Shown here: positions 10,832-17,752 of the stretch, in pieces
How the letters are laid out: the number at the start of each line of letters is the position of its first letter
Numbering within the stretch: the first letter of the stretch is position 1
Notes under the pieces: generated by a model
What the model saw: only the letters and a program-made list of their open reading frames with translations
What the model was told of the DNA's origin: nothing
The model's database searches: none
Translations under genes and position numbers: made by a program
Origin: Planctomycetota bacterium
GTDB lineage: Bacteria > Planctomycetota > UBA1135 > GCA-002686595
Reading direction: 5' to 3'
DNA: 64,000 nucleotides
Assembly (NCBI GenBank): GCA_002686265.1
Contig: NZBA01000135.1
Span: 1-64,000, forward strand

Positions 10832-13042
10832 CTATTCGATGGGAATGGCGATCCGCCGCCGAGCGAGACGCTGCGTGCGCTGCACGGCGAGCAGAACGAG
10901 CGCCAGCCAGCACGCACCCTGGCCCGATCCCCCGGGCCGGGCACCGTCGACCAGCACCGTGTGGCAGCCGCCGCCGCCCTCGGGGACGAACTCGCTGAAG
11001 CTGAACCCAGCCTCCAGGATCCCGCTCTGGCCCGTCGCCGACTGGACCAGCACGCTGGCCACGCCCGCGATTGCCACCGGCGTGGTGACGCTCAACTCGT
11101 TGGGACCCAAGACGGTGATCGAAGGCGCTGGGAAACCCCCCAGACCCGTCTCGAGGTTGGCCGCGAAGACGACCGCCTGGATGTCGTCGAGGTCCGCGCC
11201 CACGATGGTGATCGTCTCACCGCCGCCGGCGCTCGCGACTCCCGGCGCCACGCCCGAGACGCTGGGATCGGCGGCGTGTGCGTAACGGAACGCGCCCACG
11301 ATCGTGCCGACGCCGTCGTCGGTCTGGACCTCGATCGTGAGCGGCCCGCTCGGTGTTCCCCCGGCGGTCGTGACGAACAGCTTCTCCCGAGAGACCCACT
11401 CGACCGGCCCTTGGTCGATGCCGCCGATGCGCACGGCCAGGCCACGGCGCTTGAAATGCTCGCCGACGAGCACGAGCTGCGTCCCTCCTTCGGCCTGGCC
11501 CGCCAAGGGGAAGACGCTCTGCACGCTGGGGACGTCGAAGAACTCGAACCCGTTCTCCAACCGCCCCTCCACTCCCGACGGATCGATCACGACTACGTCC
11601 GAGAGACCGCCCACGCCGGGCAGGGCCGTGAGCTCGATCGTTGTGTCCGCGACCACGCTACAGCCGCTGGGAACGCCGTCCTCGTAGACGATGCCGCCGA
11701 GAACGACCCGCGCCCCCGACCGGAAGCCCGAGCCGGTGATCGTCAGGGGGAAGCCCCCGCCGTTGTCCCCCTGGTTCGGGCTCACGAACAGCACCGCCGG
11801 ATCGGGCGGAGTGATCTCGAGACAGCCGGTCAGGATGTCGATGTCACCGCCGGCTCCGGCGACGACCAGATCGAGATGCCCCGGCGCGGCCTGCGCCGGG
11901 ACCTGCACGCCGAAGGTGACGCGATTCGAGTACCAGGTGACGCCCACGAGGGAGAGGGAGGGATCGCTGCAGGAGAGGGTCGAGCCCGGAACGAGGCCGG
12001 CGCCGCGAACAGAGTGGTCGCTCGTCTGGCCGCTGACACAGCGCAGCGGGTAGCGGTCGGTATTGCGCCCCAAGTCGATGGCGACGTCGTCACCGACGAT
12101 CACGACGCCGACGTCCACCGACGCGCCGGGGGCGAGGGTCACGTGGCCGTGGACGGTACTCTCGAAGTCGGTCTGGATGGTCCAACTCGCGCCGAGGTTC
12201 GCGGCGGAAACCGGAGCGTCGAGGGGATCGGCGTACAGCTCGTAGGTTCCGCCGTCGAGGCCCCCCAAGAGGAACGCGCCCGCCGTGTCGGTCAGGTTCG
12301 CGCTGACCGTGCGCCCGGCGGCGTCGCGGACGGCCACCTGCGCACCGGCGAGGGGAGTGCCGTCGGAGGCGCGCTCCACGCTGCCGCTGATACTCGCCGT
12401 GGAGCCCGCGGAGTAGATCGCCCTCAGGGCGTGCTCCTCGTCCCGCGCCAGGCTGCGGTGGAGGATGACGCTCGGATCCACGTAGGGGTACATCGTGCCC
12501 CCGACGAAGCCGGTGTGGTCGAGGCCCAGCAGGTGCCCGAGCTCGTGGGTAGCGACGTCCTGAATGTCAAAGCCGCCGCCGTCGGTCGAGAAGGTGTAGG
12601 AACCTCCGTTGAAGAGCACGTCGGCCCCAGCGATGCGGCCGTCGGAGTAGAACCACACGGGTGTGATCGCGACCGCGCTCGATCCCTGCGGGAAGTACCC
12701 CGACGAGTTGTCCTCGTCGAAGAGCATCAGGTTGATCCCGAACTGCTCCCAGTCCGTGCGCTCCTGTTGGGCCGGGTCGTTGTCCTCTACCAGCCGCACC
12801 GTCGTGTCGGAGACCCCGTTCCAGGTGGCGATCGCCCCTCGCAGGGCCGCCTCGTCGCTGCCGTCGGCGACGTCGTCGGAGCCCTCGGCCTGGATGACGA
12901 CGCCGACGCTCTCGGGGGCCGCCCAGAAGAGCGGATTGCCGTTGTCTGGATGGCGCAGGCGCACATGGGCGATGACGGCCACCGCCACCATCCCCGTCAC
13001 GCCACTCGCCAGGGCGAACCGTCGCCAGTCGGACCCCCTCAA
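10832..13042 (-). CDS. Secreted matrixin-type zinc metalloprotease with IPT/TIG repeats
   Basis: 736 residues. An N-terminal signal or anchor segment is followed by a metzincin-like domain with HELGHLLGLDH at residues 166-176 (zinc His166, His170, His176; Glu167 catalytic) and TMYPYVDP downstream as a Met-turn candidate. Next comes a carboxypeptidase-regulatory-like beta sandwich (SGSVERASDGTPLAGAQVAV) and then IPT/TIG repeats (FVSPNQGDNGGGFPLTITGSGF; SVFPLAGQAEGGTQLVLVGEHF; GVAPGVASAGGGETITIVG). The tail has Cys, a short hydrophobic run and QRLARRR, resembling a C-terminal sorting signal. The start overlaps the upstream gene by 4 nt, so the two are coupled. It probably degrades extracellular protein. 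Confidence 0.85.
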   Translation of the reverse strand: MRGSDWRRFALASGVTGMVAVAVIAHVRLRHPDNGNPLFWAAPESVGVVIQAEGSDDVADGSDEAALRGAIATWNGVSDTTVRLVEDNDPAQQERTDWEQFGINLMLFDEDNSSGYFPQGSSAVAITPVWFYSDGRIAGADVLFNGGSYTFSTDGGGFDIQDVATHELGHLLGLDHTGFVGGTMYPYVDPSVILHRSLARDEEHALRAIYSAGSTASISGSVERASDGTPLAGAQVAVRDAAGRTVSANLTDTAGAFLLGGLDGGTYELYADPLDAPVSAANLGASWTIQTDFESTVHGHVTLAPGASVDVGVVIVGDDVAIDLGRNTDRYPLRCVSGQTSDHSVRGAGLVPGSTLSCSDPSLSLVGVTWYSNRVTFGVQVPAQAAPGHLDLVVAGAGGDIDILTGCLEITPPDPAVLFVSPNQGDNGGGFPLTITGSGFRSGARVVLGGIVYEDGVPSGCSVVADTTIELTALPGVGGLSDVVVIDPSGVEGRLENGFEFFDVPSVQSVFPLAGQAEGGTQLVLVGEHFKRRGLAVRIGGIDQGPVEWVSREKLFVTTAGGTPSGPLTIEVQTDDGVGTIVGAFRYAHAADPSVSGVAPGVASAGGGETITIVGADLDDIQAVVFAANLETGLGGFPAPSITVLGPNELSVTTPVAIAGVASVLVQSATGQSGILEAGFSFSEFVPEGGGGCHTVLVDGARPGGSGQGACWLALVLLAVQRTQRLARRRIAIPIE

Positions 13043-13647
13043 CGCCGCTCCTCGCCGGCGGCGATGCGAGCCTTGCGCAAGGCCGCAGCGGCATGGATCG
13101 CGGCCACCGTCTCGGAGTAGCCGAAGTAGGCCCTGCGCTCAGCCTCGTGGATCGTCCCGCTGGTCGGATCGACCAGAGACAACTCGCCTTGGTCGCGCAC
13201 GAGGCGCCGGCTGCCGTCGAGGGAGGTGAGCACGCGGAACTTCCCCTGGGCGAGGCCGACGGGGACGCGGATTCCGGTGGCACCGGCGCGCGAGAGGAAC
13301 AGGAGTACGTCCTCACCCTTGTCGATCCCGGGCATGCCCGGGAGCAGCAGGCCGCGTCCGTCGGGCAGGACGCCTCCGGGGATGCGCACCCGGCGCAGGA
13401 TCTGATCGGGCCCCCAGAAGGTGCGCTCGACGGCGATGCGATAGGTGGTCTCGATCCGGCCGCGCGAGTCCTGACGCACGTTCCGATCGATGACCCTGCC
13501 TTCGAGGACGAGGTCGGACTGATCAACGAGCTCGGTGATGTCCATGTGGACCGCCGTGCCGGCGTCGATCCGATCGGGAGCGCGCAACCAGACGACGGCC
13601 GCCGACAGGAACAGGGCGGCGAGGGCGAGATGGACGGAACGACGCAT
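13039..13647 (-). CDS. Exported protein coupled to the matrixin, function unknown
   Basis: 202 residues starting MRRSVHLALAALFLSAAVVWL, a signal peptide or single anchor. The body (DITELVDQSDLVLEGRVIDRNV, then VERTFWGPDQILRRVRIPGG and LLLPGMPGIDKGEDVLLFLS) is a small beta-rich domain with no recognised catalytic site. It resembles proteins placed immediately upstream of matrixin-family proteases in other genomes; from memory I cannot give a family name. The stop overlaps the protease start by 4 nt, so the two are made together, and it could be a chaperone, inhibitor or partner of the protease. Confidence 0.7.
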   Translation of the reverse strand: MRRSVHLALAALFLSAAVVWLRAPDRIDAGTAVHMDITELVDQSDLVLEGRVIDRNVRQDSRGRIETTYRIAVERTFWGPDQILRRVRIPGGVLPDGRGLLLPGMPGIDKGEDVLLFLSRAGATGIRVPVGLAQGKFRVLTSLDGSRRLVRDQGELSLVDPTSGTIHEAERRAYFGYSETVAAIHAAAALRKARIAAGEERR

Positions 13648-13936
13648 GGTGTTGGGGCTTCGCTGTACGCGGGGCCGGAGGGCAGGGATCCCGGCGAACC
13701 CAGGCCATGGTCGCTAGTCGGCGTTCGGGAGCGCCCTTCTTGAGCCGGCTCCGTGGCGGCGGGCGCCACCCGGAAAACCCTTCCGGATCGACCTGGCCCG
13801 AAGGGCCGCGAGGGCCCTGGGTGGCCTTCGTCGCGGGCGATCTCCCGCTCCTAGCGAGCCGCCCCCGGCGCCAGCTTGGGATAGGTTTCTTGAGAGGAGA
13901 TCGACTCCTCTGCGCGCCCTCCCGGCAAAGCCCCTC

Positions 13937-14242
13937 ATGGACCCCGAAACCCTGCTCAATCAGCTCTGTGAGCGTCACGGAGTGTCGCGCAATGAGGGCT
14001 ACCGCCTGTTGCCGCTGATCCGCTGGGCTCTGCGCGGCCCCGACGAAACGCGCGAGAAGATCCTGGCCGTGGTGGAGCAGACCCTCGCCGTGCGCGCCGG
14101 AGAAGGCGAGGACGACGGAAGCCTCGAGCACGCAGCCGACCAAGCCATCCTGGTGGCGGTGGCGCGCGTCCTGCACGACTGGACCCCGAGCACGGGCCTG
14201 ATCGACAGCGCGGAGGACGGCGAGTTCGGGGAAACGGGCTAG
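13937..14242 (+). CDS. Small soluble protein, unknown function
   Basis: 101 residues (MDPETLLNQLCERHGVSRNEGYRLLPLIRWALRGPDETREKIL), predicted largely helical and acidic, without signal peptide or membrane segment. No family is recognised. It stands alone, divergent from the matrixin pair across about 290 nt, and converges on the ATP-grasp gene. Its TAG stop lies in a CTAG shared with that gene's stop on the other strand. Codon use resembles its neighbours, so it is probably real. Confidence 0.6.
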   Translation: MDPETLLNQLCERHGVSRNEGYRLLPLIRWALRGPDETREKILAVVEQTLAVRAGEGEDDGSLEHAADQAILVAVARVLHDWTPSTGLIDSAEDGEFGETG

Positions 14243-15240
14243 AAGCCCGTTGGCGTTCCTCTTGCGGGCTGTTGGCCCGCGCGCCGGGCTAGGGCGGCGG
14301 CGACGATCTGACGCGTGAAGCCCCCGTGCCCGGCGGGGTCGTTGGCGAGAATGACGTCGGCCGTGCCTGGATCGCTCGCGGGGTAGTAGACGCCGCAGTT
14401 GGGGTTGATTTCGAGCATGAAGGGTGAGCCGCTCCCATCGACGCGGACGTCGCAGCGCCCGAAGCTGGTGCCGCCGAGGGCGACGAAGAAGCGGCCGGCC
14501 TCGTCCCGCAAGCTCCGGGCGAGCTCGGGATCGGTGACTGGGGTGCACTCCAAGCCGTCGTAGTCAGTCCACTTCAATCTGGCGTGCTTGAAGGACTCGC
14601 CACTGGGGAAGCGATACTGGATCGGCGCGTAGGTAGTGGGGTGCTCCGGATCGTTCGGGTCCTCGGCTACGAGCACGGAGCACTCCAGACCTTCGATGAA
14701 CTCCTCGATCAGCGCAGCACCGTGGCGCTTCATGATCTTGCGCGCCTGGATGCGCAGGCCCTCGGGGCTTCGGACACGGGAGTTGCGGGAGAGATCCACG
14801 CTGGCGTAGCTGTTGTGGTGCTTGACGAAGAGCGGGAAGCGGAGGATCTCGGCCGCGCGCGCCACGTCCTCCGTGGTTCGCGCCAGGACACAGGCGGGCG
14901 AGGCGATGCCCGCCCTGGCGCAGGCCTCCTTCATCTCCAGGCGCGTGGGTTCGTAGAAGCTGGAGGTGGCGCCGGTGAAGGGCACGCCGTGCCGTTCGAG
15001 GGTACGAACGACCTCGATCCCGGGGATCTCCTGGCCCTCCGCGCCGTCGCACAGGTTGAAGAACAGGTCGAAGCCGTGCGCGATCTGGCGTTCTACCTCG
15101 GCGGCGGAGGTGTGCTTGTCCTCCAAGGTGACGAGGTGCCACTCGTCATCGGGAAGGAACGGCCGCGGGTCGCACGGCCAATCGTCCGCCGGAAACGGGA
15201 TCGTGTCGAGCTGCTGGTTCGTCAGGAGGCAAATGCGCAT
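14239..15240 (-). CDS. ATP-grasp ligase, D-Ala-D-Ala ligase-like
   Basis: 333 residues starting MRICLLTNQQLDTIPFPADDWPCD. The N-terminal domain reads DLFFNLCDGAEGQEIPGIEVVRTLERHGVPFTGATSSFY, as in D-alanine-D-alanine ligase relatives. The ATP-grasp core shows FPLFVKHHNSYASVDLSRNSRV, ALIEEFIEGLECSVLV and the Mg-binding FMLEINPNCGVYYP. It should form an amide bond through an acyl-phosphate, but GLECSV and the divergent N-domain make a cell-wall D-Ala-D-Ala role uncertain; other peptide or amino-acid ligations are as likely. The last dozen codons (GQQPARGTPTGF) are encoded by a copy of intergenic repeat A. Repeat B lies about 70 nt upstream of the start. Confidence 0.8.
   Translation of the reverse strand: MRICLLTNQQLDTIPFPADDWPCDPRPFLPDDEWHLVTLEDKHTSAAEVERQIAHGFDLFFNLCDGAEGQEIPGIEVVRTLERHGVPFTGATSSFYEPTRLEMKEACARAGIASPACVLARTTEDVARAAEILRFPLFVKHHNSYASVDLSRNSRVRSPEGLRIQARKIMKRHGAALIEEFIEGLECSVLVAEDPNDPEHPTTYAPIQYRFPSGESFKHARLKWTDYDGLECTPVTDPELARSLRDEAGRFFVALGGTSFGRCDVRVDGSGSPFMLEINPNCGVYYPASDPGTADVILANDPAGHGGFTRQIVAAALARRAGQQPARGTPTGF
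14247..14274 (+). repeat. Intergenic repeat A, copy 1
   Basis: Core TTCCTCTTGCGGGCTGTTG preceded by CCGTTGGCG. It matches the copies at 26.6, 31.8 and 42.7-42.8 kb at most positions. This copy lies inside the 3' end of the ATP-grasp coding region, just before its stop codon. Confidence 0.7.
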
Positions 15241-15613
15241 CGGCTGGCCTCGGGCGCGGCCGCGATGTAGCTCCGCTCCCCGGGCCCTCATGATCCACGA
15301 AGACGCGCTCCAGACACAGCGGATCGTTTCCTGACGGTGCTTCTGGGCTCCCGCGACCGAAGGCGACTCTGACGAAGCTCGGAGAGCGCAGGTTCCGCAG
15401 CTGCCGGCGAAGGAGCCACTTCCCCGGGTCGGCTCCACCGCAGTGCGGTATGGGGAATCCCCGCTCTCGCTCGGCGTCCCCCGATCTTGGGAACGGCTTT
15501 CTCGGAGTCCGGAGGCGGGTTTGTGGTGCGGTGGCGCGGGATCGCGTTGACGATCTCGGCGAGTCGTTCCAACCTCGAACTCGCGCCTCGCCTCACGGCG
15601 CCGCGCTCGCACG
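15241..15613. other. 373-nt divergent intergenic region holding repeat B copy 1
   Basis: Lies between the divergent ATP-grasp gene and the 15614 gene, so it should carry promoters for both. It contains repeat B at 15307-15343. A TTGACG near 15547 could be a -35 box for the rightward gene, but no convincing -10 is seen. Nothing else is recognised. Confidence 0.5.
15307..15343 (+). repeat. Intergenic repeat B, copy 1
   Basis: Begins GCTCCAGACACAGCGGATCG and ends CGGTGCTTC. The first 15 bases are identical to the copy at 47702, and about 30 of 37 match overall. It lies about 70 nt upstream of the ATP-grasp start, so on that gene's coding strand it reads CGCTGTGTCTGGAGC. Confidence 0.65.
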
Positions 15614-16360
15614 ATGAACGACTTCGAGACTCACTACTCCTCGCTCGACCGCCGCCTCGACGCGGAAGCGCTCCGTGGGGACGAGATCAGCGCGGCCGAT
15701 GCGGCAGTGGCGGAGTGGGCCGTGGAGTGCGTCGGCGAGGGGACCGGCGCCAGGAGCCTGCTGGGGCGCCTCTGGGAGGGAGATCCCCTGCAGATTGCCC
15801 GCAGGTGTTCCCAGCGGATCAGCGAGCGTGCCCTGCTGTTGGAGCCCGCGCGCGTCGAGCGCCGAGCTCGGGCCCGGATCGCTCTCTCGGCCAGCATTGC
15901 CGCGGCCCGAGATGCGCGCGGGGATCTCGCCGGCGCCGACTGGATCGCCGAGGGGGTGGACCGGGCGATCGACGACGCGCTGGACGCCGACGCCCGCGGC
16001 GCGGCGCGGGATGCGGTGGAGCTTCCCTCCCAGACCGACGGTGGCCTGCTCGCCATCATCCTGTGCGACACCCTGGGCATCGAGCCCGCTTCGGTGGCGC
16101 GCGCTTGCGCCGAGTTCAACGCTCTCGCGGCGCCGATGCGGAGCGTGTTCTACGCGGCGGTCATCGAGGGCGAGTCGATCGAGCACTGCGCCCGGCGGGT
16201 GGCGATCGCTCCCGACGAAGACCCCTGCGAGACGGTCTGGCGGCGCTTGGCCAGGGCTTTCCGTGCCATGGGTTCCCTGGCCGGCGCGCCGGCGAACGGC
16301 GCAGAGGCCGCCCTGGACGAGGCCAACGCACCGGGCACCCGAGAGGAACCGACAGCATGA
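15614..16360 (+). CDS. Soluble protein with sigma-region-4-like C-terminus
   Basis: 248 residues starting MNDFETHYSSLDRRLDAEALRGDE, mostly helical, no signal peptide. Residues about 165-215 (EFNALAAPMRSVFYAAVIEGESIEHCARRVAIAPDEDPCETVWRRLARAF) have the spacing of a sigma-70 region 4 or related helix-turn-helix, including the 'LPxxxRxVF' opening and an RA-F ending. The match is weak and the region-2 part is not evident, so this may be a diverged regulator or a lineage-specific protein. Its TGA overlaps the ATG of the next gene, so the two are translationally coupled. Confidence 0.5.
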   Translation: MNDFETHYSSLDRRLDAEALRGDEISAADAAVAEWAVECVGEGTGARSLLGRLWEGDPLQIARRCSQRISERALLLEPARVERRARARIALSASIAAARDARGDLAGADWIAEGVDRAIDDALDADARGAARDAVELPSQTDGGLLAIILCDTLGIEPASVARACAEFNALAAPMRSVFYAAVIEGESIEHCARRVAIAPDEDPCETVWRRLARAFRAMGSLAGAPANGAEAALDEANAPGTREEPTA

Positions 16361-17367
16361 AGACCGGACAAGACCACAAGACGCGGCAGCGGCCGCCCCT
16401 CGACCCCGGGGTCGCGCGCCTGCTGCACGAGATCGCGACCGACCCCGCCTCCAGCCTCCTGCGGCGCGCCGCACGGCCCGGAGCGCCGACCCTGAGCGAC
16501 GAGGAACCCGCCAGCCCCTGGTCCAGCGGCCTGACCGCCGCCGAGCGAGAGCTGCTGCTCGTCTACCGCGAGGAAGCGGCGGCGCTGCTGCGCGCCCTGT
16601 TCAAGGAGTGTTTCCTGAAGGACGAACGGATGAGGTTGCTCACTCGCTGGCGAACCCGGTTCGATCCGAAACACGACGCCCCCCCGCGGCGGCCTCTGCT
16701 CGCCGGCAGCTTCGATGAGACGACCCGCTCCCTCAACGACTGCTTCGGCGAGGACAGCGGAGGGCGGGCGATCCTGGAGCTCCTCAAGGTCGGCCGCGAG
16801 GATCCCCAGCTCCGCGGCCACCTCGCCCGCCTGGCCGCCGCCCTGTTCCGCCTCGTCCCCGACGACCACAGCCGCTACTACGTCGGGGTCGAACAGGCGC
16901 ACTCGCGGCAGCTTCACAGCGCGGGCGTCACCTTTGGGGAGATCGCCGCGCGCACCCTCGATCCGCGCCTGGCCATGAAGAGTCTCGACTGGAAGGGGGC
17001 GGCCCACGGCCTGGGAAACCGCCCGCGGACGGCGCGGGACACCTATCGCAGCGCAGCGAAGTTCGACGGAGCGTCCGCCAACAGCGCCCTCAGCTGGTGC
17101 GCCTGGTCGCTCCAGATCGGTGATCACACCGAGGCCCAAGCCGCTGCGCTCCGCCTCGAAGAGCAGCACTTCGAGATTCCCGCGGGGAGCCTCGATGCCT
17201 GGGTCGAAGACCGCAGGCGAGAACGCCTGCGCGGCATGTGGACCGCTACGGGGGAGGCATCGCGCCTCGTCCATGAAATGAACGATGACGCGCCCCTGGC
17301 GCGAGATGGAATGAACCGTGTTTTCTCAGATGAACTCCACTCCGATGTCCATGTCACGAACCACTAG
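16357..17367 (+). CDS. Unknown soluble protein coupled to the sigma-like gene
   Basis: 336 residues from ATG 16357 (MKTGQDHKTRQRPPLDPGVARLL), sharing ATGA with the upstream stop. It is hydrophilic and helical with a His/Asp-containing middle (VPDDHSRYYVGVEQAHSRQLHSAGV) and no recognised domain. The final residues (ELHSDVHVTNH) and the TAG stop are encoded within the first copy of a 33-bp tandem duplication, so the end of this gene may have been altered recently. Pairing with the previous gene suggests a regulator/partner pair, but this is only context. Confidence 0.55.
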   Translation: MKTGQDHKTRQRPPLDPGVARLLHEIATDPASSLLRRAARPGAPTLSDEEPASPWSSGLTAAERELLLVYREEAAALLRALFKECFLKDERMRLLTRWRTRFDPKHDAPPRRPLLAGSFDETTRSLNDCFGEDSGGRAILELLKVGREDPQLRGHLARLAAALFRLVPDDHSRYYVGVEQAHSRQLHSAGVTFGEIAARTLDPRLAMKSLDWKGAAHGLGNRPRTARDTYRSAAKFDGASANSALSWCAWSLQIGDHTEAQAAALRLEEQHFEIPAGSLDAWVEDRRRERLRGMWTATGEASRLVHEMNDDAPLARDGMNRVFSDELHSDVHVTNH

Positions 17368-17400
17368 CTCCACTCCGATGTCCATGTCACGAACCACTAG
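17335..17400 (+). repeat. 33-bp tandem duplication (two perfect copies plus 6 bp)
   Basis: Unit CTCCACTCCGATG...CCACTAG at 17335-17367 is repeated exactly at 17368-17400, followed by a CTCCAC remnant. It duplicates the TAG stop of the preceding gene and the ATG pair used by the following small ORF. Confidence 0.9.
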
Positions 17401-17587
17401 CTCCACCCGAGCCCTGCTGGCGGGGTTCCTGCTGATCTGCACCTGCGCCGGCTGGTCCGGCGCCTTCGCGCAGGGGGGAGGCGGGGGGTGGCCCGACGAA
17501 TACAACCGTCGCATGAACGGCCATTCGAAGGGGAACAACCTGATGCACGTCCAGACACCAACCCTGCTGCTCGAACACCAACTTTGA
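17378..17587 (+). CDS. Small exported peptide, unknown function
   Basis: About 69 residues. After MSMSRTTSSTRALLAGFLLICTCAGWSGAFAQ, a clear signal peptide with cleavage expected after AFA, the mature part is only about 38 residues, with a Gly run and PDEYNRRMNGHSKGNN. In-frame ATGs also lie at 17318, 17345, 17351 and 17384; the 33-bp duplication makes the start ambiguous, and 17378 or 17384 leaves a normal signal peptide. No homologue is recognised. The signal peptide makes a real gene plausible. Confidence 0.5.
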   Translation: MSMSRTTSSTRALLAGFLLICTCAGWSGAFAQGGGGGWPDEYNRRMNGHSKGNNLMHVQTPTLLLEHQL

Positions 17588-17636
17588 CCCCTGGCCGTCG
17601 GGCCTGAGGGGCAATCCTCCTTCCTTCCAGCGGGTC

Positions 17637-17668
17637 CATGTCCGCGTCCGAGCATGTCCGCGTCCGAG
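17637..17668 (+). repeat. 16-bp tandem duplication
   Basis: CATGTCCGCGTCCGAG occurs twice in direct tandem (17637-17652 and 17653-17668) in the leader of the large exported protein gene, 85 nt before its start. It resembles in style the 33-bp duplication 240 nt upstream. Confidence 0.85.
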
Positions 17669-17752
17669 CTGGGGAGGAGGGTCTTCGTAGACGAATCGCC
17701 CAAACGACATTCTCCCAGCCGCGCCTTCCCGGGAAACCACGAGCGAGGAGCC

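Noticed and set aside
17335..17400. Tandem duplication as an integration attachment site
   Set aside because: No integrase, tRNA or phage gene is near, and the copies are directly adjacent, not flanking an element.
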